Of a stretch of 64,000 bases of DNA, positions 39,657 to 49,994 are shown piece by piece. Location of the stretch: contig CAVSNF010000019.1 in NCBI GenBank assembly GCA_963729195.1, positions 1 to 64,000 on the forward strand, given 5' to 3'. The notes below the pieces were generated by a model. That model saw only the letters and a program-made list of their open reading frames with translations. It was not told the origin of the DNA and searched no databases. A program made the translations under genes and the position numbers. The stretch's first letter is position 1. Every line of letters starts with the position of its first letter. Source of the stretch: CAVPTL01 sp963729195 (GTDB lineage Bacteria; Actinomycetota; Thermoleophilia; Gaiellales; JAICJC01).

Positions 39657-39750
39657 CGATCCGCGTATGCTCGGGAACGCCCCTGTCCCGCCCAGTCGAT
39701 CGAGCCTCACTCATCGCAATCACATACTCGATCCCTAGCGTTCGCTGAGC

Positions 39751-42172
39751 ATGGCCATCGCCGACCGACCGCCAATGCTCACCCGGCAGGCTGCGATTTG
39801 GGCTGCGGTTCGTGGCAGATCTGGCCGCGATCGGGCTGATCGCCGCCGCCGTGCTGGCGTCGATGCGCGACACGGTCATCTTCGGAAAGGTGCGCAAACG
39901 CCGATGCCCTGGCGCTGTGGCTGCCCGTGTGGACATACCTGGGCCGGGCGTTGCGGGCCGGGCACATCCCCCTGTGGCAGTCAAACCTGATGGGCGGCGC
40001 GCCGTTCGCGTCCGACGCCCAGTCGGGGTGGGGATACATCGAGCCGTCGGTGCTGTTCGTGCTGCTGTCGCCGGACCACGCGATCCGCACCATGCTGGTG
40101 CTGCAGCCGTTGACCGCCGGTATCGGCCTGTACTTCCTGCTGCGGGTGGAGCGCTTGCCCCGCTGGGCGGCCTGCTGTGGAGGGCTGGCGCTGGCGATGA
40201 CGATGACCGGATCGACGCTGGCGGATGCGCTGCCGTTTTCGGCGTCCCTGGCCTGGACGGTGCTGACGCTGCTGGCCTGCTCCCGCCTCCTGGCCGCCCG
40301 CACCTGGGCGCGCACGGCTGGTGTGGATGGTGCCCACCGCCCTCGCCTGGGGGCAGATCGCAGCTGCCCACGCCGGATTGGGGCTGCTGATGGGAAGCGT
40401 CAGCATCATCGCCTACGTCGCCACCAAGCTGATCATCGACGTGCGCAAAGGTCGGCTTGGCGCCCGGCCAGGCGACCGCGATCGCGGCCACGCTGGCAGT
40501 GTCGGCGGCGGCGGTCAACCTCGCCTACTTCGCGCCCCGGCTGGCGTACGTGGACGAGACCAGCCTGGGGATGGGATACGGGCCGCTGAGAGCCCTCGGC
40601 CGGATGCTGGCCGGATTCGACCCCCAGCCCTACCAGCCGGGTTTCGGAGCCGGCTGGGGCTGGCCGCTGAAGCTCTCGGCCCCTCCCGGCGCGTACCTCG
40701 GCGGAGCCATGCTGATCGCCGTGTTCCTGGCGTTCAGCAGCCGCTACCGCCGCCTGGCCTGGACGTTTGCCGCCGTCACAGCGTTCGTGTACGTGACCTC
40801 GCTGACGGCCTTCATCAGCGTGCTGCCGCACGCCGTCGACGATCTGCTGCCGGTGGATCTGTACCTGCACGCGCCCTGGTGGCTGGGATATGAAATCGTG
40901 CTCTCGCTGTCGGTGCTGGGGGCGATCGGGCTGACCGCCTGGGCGCGGTGTCGATCTGCGCACCCGCCGCACCGCGGGGGTGGCGGCGGTCGGGGTGTGG
41001 ATCGTCCTGCCGGTGGCGATGGGGGTCAGCTGGCCGGCGCTGGGAGTGGCGACGCTGGGCATCGCCATCGGGCTCGCGGTGCTCGAGCTCGCCCGCCGCC
41101 GGCCCGAGCTGACGTGGGTGGTGCCGTGTGTGCTGGCGGTCGAGCTGGTGCTCGCCGGCACCTCGCTGGCGCCCGCCTATCAGCGGCCGATCGCTGTCGG
41201 CCCGGTGCCGCCACGCCTGACTCCCGCCTGCGCGCGGAACCACCGATGTCGCCCCGGTGATCCTCGATCGTTCGATCTTCCAGTCGTATCTGGCCAAGCC
41301 CGGCACCGGCCGGGTGGTGGTGATCTCGAACAACGGATCGGCGCGGGCGGGCAAGCCGTACGGGCTGATCGGCCCCGGCACCGAACCGGCGTGGCTGCTC
41401 GACTGGCCGCTGCTCTCCGGTGCGCAGAGCGCCGGCGGATACGAGGCGGTCGAGCTGCGCCGCTACTGGGTGATCCTGCGCGCGCTGGGAGGCGCGCCGG
41501 CCAACTACGAGCACGCGACCTTCACTCGCGTTCCGCACACCCTGGCAAATCTGTTGCGGGTGCAGTGGGTGCTGCGGCCCTCGCGCGGACAGCCGCAAAC
41601 GCGAGAACACGTCGCGCGCTTTGGTCCCACCTTCTCGCTGTTTCGGCGTCCGATGCCCGAGGCGGCGTCGCTGTTTGGCTCGTGGCGGTCGGTGAGGAAA
41701 TCCACCCGCGGCACTGGCGTATGTGTGGCGCACCGGGTTCAAACCCAATAGGCAGGTCGTGATCGAGGGGCCCCCGGGTTCCGGCAACCCCGGCAAGCGC
41801 CCCGGCGCGGGCACCGCCGTGTACGAGTCGACCAGCCCTGAGTCGGCAACCGTGACCGTCCGTTCTCCCCGCCGGCAGCTGCTCTTGATCCGCACGCCCT
41901 ACGCCTCCGGGTGGCACGCAACCATCGACGGTCAACCTACCGACGTCATGCCCGCCGACTACATCGACCAGGGCGTGATCGTCCCCGCCGGGCGCCACGT
42001 GGTCAAGCTGGAGTACACCGATCCATGGATCATGCGCGGGGTGATCGGCTCTGCGCTTGCGATCGCAGTGCTGTTGGGAGCCGCGGCCGTGGCCCACAGG
42101 GCGAGTCGCAAGCCCGATCCCGATCAGCCCGTGTGGCTGGCCGAGGCGGTGGGCGAACCGGACCGGGTGTGA
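39751..42172 (+). CDS. YfhO-like polytopic membrane protein, seven frameshifts
   Basis: About 800 residues when single extra bases near 39805, 39897, 40315, 40445, 40953, 41245 and 41708 are dropped. N-terminal helix, GRALRAGHIPLWQSNLMGGA (typical of YfhO/GT-C glycosyltransferase-like loops), multiple helices to about residue 430, and an outward domain ending YASGWHATIDGQPTDVMPAD, IVPAGRHVVKLEYTDPW plus a final helix. YfhO proteins modify lipoteichoic or other surface glycans. Substrate unknown. The density of indels is the highest in the window. Confidence 0.72.
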
Positions 42173-42223
42173 CGCCCGCCACCCCCCAACATCCGATCCG
42201 GCTTGCTCCCCGTACACCGGGGT

Positions 42224-42583
42224 ATGAAAACGCGATGGATGCTCACAGCAGTGGTGGTCGGGACGATGGGGGTGCTGGCGCTCACGAGCACCGGCGCCGG
42301 GGCGGCGGCTTCCGTCAACATCGGGCTCAAGAGCTTTTCGATCACGCGCAGCACGACGACGGTGAAGCATGGTGCGGTCACGTTCCACGTGGTCAACCAC
42401 GCCAAGATCGCGCACAACATGCACATCCGCAAGGGGACGAGCGGGGCCGTGCTGGCAGCCCACACCAAGAACCTGGCCGGCGGCAAGTCGGCCACCGTCA
42501 CGGTGACGCTGGCGAAGGGCACCTACACGGTGTACTGCTCGATCCACCCCACGACCATGCATTTCGTGCTCAAGGTCACCTAG
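42224..42583 (+). CDS. Small exported cupredoxin
   Basis: 119 residues. Signal peptide MKTRWMLTAVVVGTMGVLAL, then a plastocyanin-like domain with HNMHIRKG and GTYTVYCSIHPTTMHFVLKV, giving His, Cys, His and Met in type-1 copper order. Start ATG 42224 was chosen for the signal peptide. Unlike the protein at 7140, the copper ligands look complete. Electron transfer or copper handling outside the membrane is likely; no partner enzyme is adjacent. Confidence 0.8.
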   Translation: MKTRWMLTAVVVGTMGVLALTSTGAGAAASVNIGLKSFSITRSTTTVKHGAVTFHVVNHAKIAHNMHIRKGTSGAVLAAHTKNLAGGKSATVTVTLAKGTYTVYCSIHPTTMHFVLKVT

Positions 42584-42599
42584 TAGCGCCGGTCGGGTC

Positions 42600-43687
42600 G
42601 TGAGCGAGCCGGCTCACGACCCGATGCGGCAAGCGCCGGCGCGCGAGTACCACCGCCGCCGTCGCAGGCTCGGCACGATCTCGAGCATCGTGTCACTGGT
42701 GACCCTGATTGCGATCACTCTCGCGGCCGGGAGCCTCGGCGGGTGGGGTTCACTCGCTGCGCTGGGGCTGCTGCTGCCGTTGGTGTCGCTGCCGTTCGGC
42801 CTGCTCGGCCAGCGGCTGTCCCGCAGCTATGGGCTGTCCCGGCAGACGACCTGGGGATGGATCGCCGACTGGCTCAAGGGCGTTGCGCTTTCCGATCTGC
42901 TGGGAGCCCTGGCGGCGGTGGGCCTGCTCGCCTGCCAGCGCCAGTGGCCGCACGGCTGGCCGCTTCCGGCATGGCTCCTGGCCGTGGGGCTGGGGCTGAT
43001 CCTGGCCGCGGCCTGGCCGGTGGTGCTGCTGCCGATCTTTCTGCGCAGCCGCCCGCTCGACCCCGGTCCGCTGGCCGATGCGCTCACCCAGACCGCCGCC
43101 CAGGCGGGAGTTGCCGTGCGGGAACTGCGGCTGCTGATGATGGGTGAGAAGACCTCGGCGGCAAATGCGATGGTCGCCGGTCTGGGACCCACCGTGCGCA
43201 TCTACGTGGGCGATACGCTCGCTGGTGAGAGTGGGTACGCGACCGATTCTGAGGCGCTCGGGCACACCCGCGTGGTGCTCGCCCACGAGCTCGGCCATCG
43301 CGTCCACCACGACGTCTGGAGGCTGACGCTGGCTGCAGGCGGCGGCCACCGCGGTGGGCATGCTCGGAGCATGGCTGGGCGTGCTGTGGCTCGCTCCCGA
43401 CGGCGTCGGCCATCTGACCACCCTGCCGTCGGTGGTGCTCGGGTTCTCCGCTGGCAGCGGCGCTGATATCGCCGGTGGGCGCCTGGTACTCGCGGCGGCG
43501 CGAGTGGGAGGCCGACCGCTACGCGATCGAGCTCACCGGCGAGGGGGAGACCTACGCGCGGGCGTTCGAGCGGCTCACCGCCCAGAACCTGATGGAGCTC
43601 GACCCTCCCCGTCTGCGACACCTGCTGACCGCCTCCCACCCGACTCCGCGAGAGCGGATCGAGGCTGCCCGTAGGTGGCAGGAATAG
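42600..43687 (+). CDS. M48 family zinc metalloprotease (Ste24/HtpX-like), two frameshifts
   Basis: About 362 residues. Four or more membrane helices, zinc site VVLAHELGHRVHHDVW (HExxH), and downstream Glu in RRREWEADRYAIELTG, ending TPRERIEAAR. Extra bases near 43337 and 43457 break the frame (repair gives LLQAAATAVGMLG and LAAALISPVGAWYSRRR). Family members degrade misfolded membrane proteins or process CAAX-like tails. GTG start 42600 lies 17 nt past the cupredoxin stop. Confidence 0.85.
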
Positions 43688-43791
43688 ACTGTTTATGAGC
43701 GAAGAACCACGCGATGCATACCGCTTGGCGTGATACGGCGGAGACACGAGCTGTCTCCGAGGCAGAGTCAACGACTGTAGAAGGAGCTGTT

Positions 43792-44553
43792 TTGGGGCAG
43801 GTTATCGCCTTCGCAAACCAGAAAGGCGGCGTTGCCAAGACCACAACGACGCTCAATCTGGGCGTGGCGTTGGCAGAGCGTGGGCAGCGGGTTCTGGCGA
43901 TCGATCTCGATCCTCAGGGCAACCTGACCATGAGCCAGGGGCTCGACCCCGACGACCTCGAACGCTCCATGTTCGACGTGCTGGTGCATAAGACGCCGAT
44001 CGTCGAGGTGATTCACCACCAGGAAATCGACCTGGCCGTGTCCTCGATCGACCTGGCCGGCGCCGAGCTGGCGCTGTCGTCGATGATCGGCCGTGAACGC
44101 GCCCTGCAAAAGGCGCTTTTGCCGGTGCGATCGGACTACGACTTCATTCTGATCGATACTCCGCCGTCGCTGGGACTGCTGACCATCAACGCGCTCACAG
44201 CCGCCGACGGGGTGATCGTCCCCGTCCAATGCGAGTATCTGTCGTTGCGCGGGCTGATCCAGCTCGAGAACACCCTCACCATGATCCGAGACAACCTCAA
44301 TCCCGACGTTCGCATCCGCGGCATTCTGCCGACCATGTTCGACGGTCGCACGCTGCATGCCAAGGAGGCGGTCGAGATCCTCGAGGAGAACTTTGGCGAC
44401 CTGGTGTTCCAGACCAAGATTCGCAAGACGGTGCGGTATGCCGAGGCGCCCGTGAAAGGCACGTCGGTACTGAAGTACGATTCCAAGGGCAACGCCGCCA
44501 AGGCGTACCGTGACCTGGCTGGGGAGGTGCTGCGCGATGGCAAAGCGGCATAG
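43792..44553 (+). CDS. ParA/Soj-family ATPase
   Basis: 253 residues from TTG 43792, chosen because AAGGAG sits five bases upstream and the family starts exactly here (GQVIAFANQKGGVAKTTTTL). Deviant Walker A KGGVAKTTT, DLDPQGNLT, and FILIDTPPSLGLLT. Longer readings from 43714 lack family similarity. No ParB gene follows; instead ftsZ overlaps the 3' end, suggesting a role in division-site placement (MinD/MipZ-like) rather than plasmid partition. That last point is inference. Confidence 0.85.
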   Translation: MGQVIAFANQKGGVAKTTTTLNLGVALAERGQRVLAIDLDPQGNLTMSQGLDPDDLERSMFDVLVHKTPIVEVIHHQEIDLAVSSIDLAGAELALSSMIGRERALQKALLPVRSDYDFILIDTPPSLGLLTINALTAADGVIVPVQCEYLSLRGLIQLENTLTMIRDNLNPDVRIRGILPTMFDGRTLHAKEAVEILEENFGDLVFQTKIRKTVRYAEAPVKGTSVLKYDSKGNAAKAYRDLAGEVLRDGKAA

Positions 44554-45740
44554 CATGCGAGACGGCCCGTTGGCCCAGCTGTTCAAGCAGACCGAGACCG
44601 TGTCCGAGATCGCCGCCAAGGCCGATCATGCGGCCGCTGAGTCGGGCACCCGCCCGCAGATGGTGGAGCCGTCCGACGATCGTCTCGACCAGGCTCCGCG
44701 CACAGCCGAGTCGCCGTATCTCGCGGTGATCCGGGTGGTGGGCGTCGGTGGCGGCGGATGTAATGCCATCAACCGGATGATCGAAGCAGGCGTCGGCGGC
44801 GTGGAGTTCATCGCGCTCAACACCGACATCCAGCAGCTGCAGATGTGCGAGGCCCCGACCAAGATCCAGATCGGCCGGGAGGACACCAAGGGGCTGGGTT
44901 CGGGCGCCGATCCCGAGGTCGGCCGGGAGGCCGCCGAGGATGCCCACGACCGCCTGAAGACGGTCTTGCGCGGCTCAGACATGGTGTTTGTGACCGCCGG
45001 TGAAGGCGGCGGCACGGGATCCGGTGCCGCCCCCGTGGTGGCACGTGTGGCCCGCGAGGTGGGAGCGCTCACGGTCGCGATCGTGACCTCGCCGTTCACC
45101 TTCGAGGGAACTCGCCGCGCGGCCCAGGCCGGCTCCGGGGTACAGGCGCTGCGCGACGCCGCGGACACGGTGATCGTGATCCCCAACGATCGCCTGCTGG
45201 AGGTGCTGGAGAAGGGCACCCCGCTGGTGGAGGCGTTCCAGGTCGCCGACGACGTGCTGCGTCAGGGCGTCCAGGGGATCTGCGACTTGATCACGCTGCC
45301 GGGGCTGATCAACCTCGACTTCGCCGACGTTCGCACGATCATGGGCGATGCCGGCAACGCGATGATGGGGATCGGCATGGCCACCGGCTCGACCCGCGCG
45401 TCGGAGGCCGCCACTCGCGCCATCTCCTCGCCGCTGATCGATCACGAGGTGCACGCCGCCAAGGGCATCTTGCTCGCCATCAGCGGCGGCTCCGACCTGT
45501 CGCTGCACGAGGTCAACGAGGCGGCCGAGATCGTCCGCGCAGCGGCCGACGACAACACCAACATCATCTTCGGCGCGACCGTGGACGAGCGGTCTGGCGG
45601 GCCAGCTGTGGGTGACCGTGGTCGCCACCGGATTCCCGCTGCCGGGTGAACGCAGTGCTCCCAGACGAGTGACGTCGTTTGCGCCGGTGCCGGAGCCCGA
45701 GCCCGTCGATCTCGACCCGCCCGACTTCCTGGTCTCGTAG
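44537..45740 (+). CDS. ftsZ: Cell division GTPase FtsZ, one frameshift
   Basis: About 400 residues. Tubulin signature GEGGGTGSGAAPVVARV, GVGGGGCNAINRMIE, synergy loop INLDFADVRTIM, GKGTPLVEAF region, and C-terminal peptide DLDPPDFLVS that binds membrane anchors. One extra T near 45592 shifts the frame; without it LAGQLWVTVVATGFPLPGER and the tail read through to TAG 45738-45740. N-terminal extension of about 60 residues before SPYLAVIRVVGVGG. Start ATG 44537 (after GGGGAGG) or 44555. It overlaps parA and lies outside any division cluster. Confidence 0.93.
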
Positions 45741-45751
45741 GGCCTCGCGCG

Positions 45752-47321
45752 ATGCGAGGCGCGATCGCTGCAGGGCACGAGTTGACCGCGCGCGCGGGCG
45801 CCGAGGCGCTGGCGCAGGGCGGCAATGCGGTGGACGCGCTGGTCGCCGCGGCGGCGATGTCGTGGGCGGCCGAGCCCGCGCTGACCGGTCCCTGCGGAGG
45901 CGGCTTCGCCCTGGTGCGCCCGGCCCGCGGCCGTCCCGCGCTGCTCGATGCCTTCACCTCGATCCCGGGCATCAATCTGCCCGGTGACCGGCCGATTGGG
46001 CGAGGTCGAGTCGGTCGAGGTGCCCGTTCGACGCGCGCACCACCCAGGTGTTCCACATCGGCCCGGCGACATGCGCCGTGCCCGGAGTGGTGCCCGGCTT
46101 GCACGCGATGCACCGGCGGTACGGACGGCTGCCCTGGCGCGACCTGCTGCTGCCCGCGGCGCAGGCGGCCGACCGGGGCGTGGCCGGTCAACCAGGGCCA
46201 GCACGCCGTGTTCAAGGCGATCGAGGTGATCGTCACCTCGACCCCCGAGGGCCGGGCGGTGTTCCAGCGTGACGGACACCTGGTGGGACCGGGGGACGTC
46301 GTCCGCCAGCGCGACCTGGCCGGCTCGATCGAGCTGCTGGCCGAGTCGGGGCCGTCGGAGTTCGCCACCGGGAGTCTGGCGCGGGCGATGGTCGACCATC
46401 AGCAGGCCACCGGCGGCAGCCTGACGATGGACGATCTGGCCGCCCAGCGGCCGGTGTGGCGGCGGCCGCTGACCGGCAGCTTCCGCGGCCATGACCTGCT
46501 CACCAACGCCCCGCCCTCATCGGGCGGCGCCCTGATCGTCTACATGCTGGCGGTGCTGGACGGATTTGCAAATGACCGCGACGGGGAGCCTCGGCTGACG
46601 CTGATGGTGGAGTCGATGCGCGCCGCCGCGCGGGTGCGTGACCGGCGGTTCGAGCATCTGCTGCACACCGGCGGGCTGCGCGGATATCTGTTCGCGCCGG
46701 AAACCGTGCAGCGCGGCCGCGACCAGGTCGCCGCGGCGCTGCGAGGGAGTCTCACAGCCGGTACCGGCGCTGCGATCAGACCACGGCACAACCCACATCT
46801 CGGTGGTGGACGCCGCCGGAAACGCGGCCGCGTTCACCGCATCCAACGGGTCGCACTCGGGTGTGATCGTGCCCGGCACCGGGCTGCACCTCAACAACAT
46901 GATCGGCGAGGAAGATCTCGCGCCGGGACGGCACCTGCACCCGGGCACGCGGCTCACCAGCATGCAGGCGCCGACGATCGTGACTGCGGGCGGTGAGCTG
47001 CGGCTGGTGGTGGGCTCGTCCGGCTCCAACCGGTTGCGGTCGGCGATCACCCAGGTGATCGTGAACTCCGTCGACCGGGGCATGCCGGTGGCCGAAGCGG
47101 TGGCCGCTCCCCGGGTGCACGTGGAAGGCGACCGCATCGACTGCGAGGGCGGGCTGGATCCCGACGCGGTCTCGGCGCTGGAACAGCGCGGCGAGCAGGT
47201 CAACCGGTTCGAGGGGCTGAACCTCTACTTCGGTGGCGCCAACGCGGTCACACAGTCACACGATGGGAGGCTGCTCGCCGCCGGCGACCCCCGCCGGGAC
47301 TGCTTCGGGTTGGTGCTCTAG
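45752..47321 (+). CDS. ggt: Gamma-glutamyltransferase, four frameshifts
   Basis: About 520 residues. Ntn-hydrolase: MRGAIAAGHELTARAGAEAL start, GPCGGGFALVR, NAPPSSGGALIVYML, catalytic Thr in DHGTTHISVVDAAGN, and LVVGSSGSNRLRSAI. Extra bases near 45996, 46028, 46182 and 46752 break the frame; each repair restores family sequence (RTTQVFHIGPATCAVPG, RGVAVNQGQHAVF). The proenzyme would self-cleave before the Thr. No signal peptide is visible. Lies 12 nt past ftsZ. Confidence 0.85.
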
Positions 47322-47322
47322 T

Positions 47323-48207
47323 CTAGCGGTGTTCCGCAGGTGCGGCCGCCGGCCGTCCTGCGATCCAGACGGCGGTCATCACCAGCGCTGCGCCGGGGAT
47401 GAAGGTGGCGGGCAGTCGCTCCGACAGAAACAGCCAGGACAGCGTCGCTCCCAGGATCGGCTGGATGTACAGGCTGGTTCCCACCATCGCCGCCGGCAGT
47501 CGCACCAGGGCGAAGTTCCACAGCAGGTAGGCGAGCACGCTGTTGACCACGCTCAGGTAGAGCAGCGCGACCCACTGCTCGCCCCCCGGCGATGTCCAGC
47601 CGTTCAGCCACACCGCCGAGATCACTCCCGGAGTGACCGCCCACAGCGCGCCCATGATGCTGACCGCAGCGATCAGCTCGACCGGCGAGAACTCAACCAT
47701 CAGCGCCTTCCCCGCCACCGTGTACCAGCCCCAGCAGAGACCCATGCCGAGCAGGAACACCAATCCCAGAATGTGCGGTGAGTCGGTACCGACTCCGGCG
47801 ACCAGCAACGCCCCCACCAGCCCGATGCTGAGTCCGGCCGCTCGCTTGCCGGTGAGCCGTTCGCCCAGCAGCAGCGCCGCCCACACGGCGATCAGCACCG
47901 GTTCGAGGCCGACGATCACGGCCGCGATCGCAGCCTGCGAGGCTTGAATGCCCTCGTACACGAACACCATCTGCGTCCACAGGCCGATCGAGGCCAGCGC
48001 CGCCATCCGCCGCCGCTGCGACCAGCTCGCGCGGCGCAGCACCGGCACTCCCACCCATGAGAGCAGCGCGGCGGCGATCGCAAACCGGATGGCGACGATC
48101 GTCACCGGGCTCCAGCCGCGCAGTGCGACCACGGAGAACGGGAACGAGCCGGCGAAGAGGATATTGGCGGCGAGCAGCGCAATCACCGCCTGACGGCGGG
48201 CGCTCAC
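47323..48207 (-). CDS. EamA/DMT-family transporter
   Basis: 294 residues with ten membrane helices in two EamA repeats (AVIALLAANILFAGSFPFSV start; second repeat from LGLVFLLGMGLCWGWYTVAG). Motif GLEPVLIAVWAALLLGERLT is the repeat signature. Drug/metabolite exporter; substrate not predictable. ATG 48207 overlaps the upstream LON-domain gene by 4 nt. Convergent with ggt, with 1 nt between stops. Confidence 0.9.
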   Translation of the reverse strand: MSARRQAVIALLAANILFAGSFPFSVVALRGWSPVTIVAIRFAIAAALLSWVGVPVLRRASWSQRRRMAALASIGLWTQMVFVYEGIQASQAAIAAVIVGLEPVLIAVWAALLLGERLTGKRAAGLSIGLVGALLVAGVGTDSPHILGLVFLLGMGLCWGWYTVAGKALMVEFSPVELIAAVSIMGALWAVTPGVISAVWLNGWTSPGGEQWVALLYLSVVNSVLAYLLWNFALVRLPAAMVGTSLYIQPILGATLSWLFLSERLPATFIPGAALVMTAVWIAGRPAAAPAEHR

Positions 48208-48824
48208 CGATGCAACGACGACTTCCCGTTGGTTTGCGCCAACCTCTGAACGGCGGCGGCCGAGGCGATCCGGTCGAGTCCTCGCCGCAACAGTTCGGTG
48301 ATCACCTCGAGCCGTGCGCGCTCGCTGCGCAGCTCGAGCATGCGCTGCTTGTCTTCGGCCGGCAGCTCGACCCTGGCCGCGATCGCGTAGGAGATCGGGT
48401 GGGCACCGGCGGCGATCTCGGTGTCGGGTTCGACACCGGTCAGCTCGGCGATCTGGTTGTACAGCTCGACGGCCGCCGCCGCGGCGTCCTCGGCGCCGTC
48501 GCGGTCGTCCTCGGCGGGAGACACTCGCCCGCTCAGGTACGACCGGTCGCGGGCCAGCTCGACCACTCGCACGACCTCCTCGCCCTCCACCACGATGTTC
48601 AGGCGGCCGTCGTCGAACCGCTCCAGCACCTCGGCGACGGTGGCGGTGCAGCCGATCTCCCGGGTGCCCTCGTCATCGGCGTACAGCAGCACGAACGGAT
48701 GCTGGTGCTCGAGGCAGTCGGCGATCAGATCCTTGTACCGCGGCTCGAAGATGTGCAGTGGCATCAATTCCCCCGGGACGAGCACCGCACCGAGAGGAAA
48801 CAGTCCCAGCTCGTGGCCAGCCAT
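48204..48824 (-). CDS. LON-substrate-binding-domain protein
   Basis: 206 residues from ATG 48824 (MAGHELGLFPLGAVLVPG). LON N-terminal domain pattern: LMPLHIFEPRYKDLIADCL, GCTATVAEVLERFDDGRLNI, then a helical C-terminal part. It lacks the AAA and protease domains of Lon; such stand-alone proteins are peptidase S16-like and of unknown role. Longer reading upstream to 48911 has no family match. Confidence 0.88.
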   Translation of the reverse strand: MAGHELGLFPLGAVLVPGELMPLHIFEPRYKDLIADCLEHQHPFVLLYADDEGTREIGCTATVAEVLERFDDGRLNIVVEGEEVVRVVELARDRSYLSGRVSPAEDDRDGAEDAAAAAVELYNQIAELTGVEPDTEIAAGAHPISYAIAARVELPAEDKQRMLELRSERARLEVITELLRRGLDRIASAAAVQRLAQTNGKSSLHR

Positions 48825-48901
48825 GCCATCACTGTAGATGATCCGGCGGTGCGGCCCGGTGTCGGCCCCAACCGTTACGCTGGCCCGATGCGAGGATCGG
48901 C

Positions 48902-49994
48902 GTGACGCCACAGGTGCGACCGGCGCTGGCGGGTCTGCAACCGTACGAGCCGGGCAAACCGTCGTCCCAGGTGCGGCGCGAGCTGGGGTTGGAGCGGGTG
49001 ATCAAGCTGGCGTCCAACGAGGGCCCGCTGGGGCCGTTCCCCGCGGCGCTGGAGGCGATGGCCGCGCGCGCGCCGGAGCTCAATCGCTACCCCGAGCACG
49101 GGTTCGAGCTGGTCGAGCAGCTGGCGGAGCTGCACGGCGTCGATCGCTCGTGGGTGGCGCTGGGAAACGGGGCCGACGCGATCGTGTGGCACCTGTCGGC
49201 GGCCTATCTCGATCCGGGCGACGAGGCGGTGATGTGCTGGCCGTCGTTTCCCTCGTATCACCTGGACGCGGTCAAGTGCGCGGCGGTGCCGGTGCACGTT
49301 CCGCTTCGCGACGGCGCCTATGACCTGGAGGCGCTGGCCGCGGCGGTCACCGATCGCACCCGGATCGCGTACGTGTGCAATCCCAACAACCCGACCGGGG
49401 GGATGGTCACCGCAGACCAGCTGGCAGCGTTCCTGGACGCCGTGCCCGAGCGGGTGGTGGTGGTGATCGACGAGGCCTACCACGAGTACGTCGACGATCC
49501 CGCCTACCCGGACACGATCCCCGCGCACGTGCGCACGCGACCCAACGTGGTGGTGCTGCGGACGTTCTCCAAGATCTACGGCCTGGCCGGGCTGCGGATC
49601 GGATACGCCGTCGCCGCGCCCGAGATCGCCAACGGGATGGCGCGGGTGAGACCGCCGTTCGATGTCAACGAACTGGCTCACGTGGCGGCCTCTGCCAGCC
49701 TTGGTGACACCGCCGAGATCGAGCGTCGACGTGGGCTGAATACCGCCGGGAGGCGCGTGCTCGAAGCAAGCTTCGCCCGCCTGGGGTTGCGGCACCACCC
49801 GGCATATGCCAACTTCGTGTGCGCGGCGGTGGGCGACGGCCGGGCGGTGGCCGACGCGCTGCTTCAGCGAGGGCGTGGTGGTGCGGCCGCTGGATCAGTT
49901 CGGCGACGCCGAGTCGATCCGCGTGACCGTCGGCACACCCGAGGAAAACGACGTCTTCGATGCCGCTCTCGAGCGCGTCCTGGGCGGCCGCTGA
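48902..49994 (+). CDS. hisC: Histidinol-phosphate aminotransferase, one frameshift
   Basis: About 363 residues. LASNEGPLGPFPAALEAM, YPEHGFELVEQLAELHG, YVCNPNNPTGGMV, IDEAYHEYVDD, PLP Lys in RTFSKIYGLAGLRIGYA and C-terminal RVTVGTPEENDVF. One extra C near 49864 breaks the frame (repaired: ADALFSEGVVVRPL). GTG start 48902. Converts imidazole acetol-phosphate to histidinol-phosphate, or acts on aromatic amino acids. TGATG overlap with meaB. Confidence 0.9.

Noticed and set aside
48838..48905. Tiny ORF just upstream of hisC as a histidine leader peptide
   Set aside because: The short ATG-starting frame at 48888 has no His run and no attenuator-like stems.
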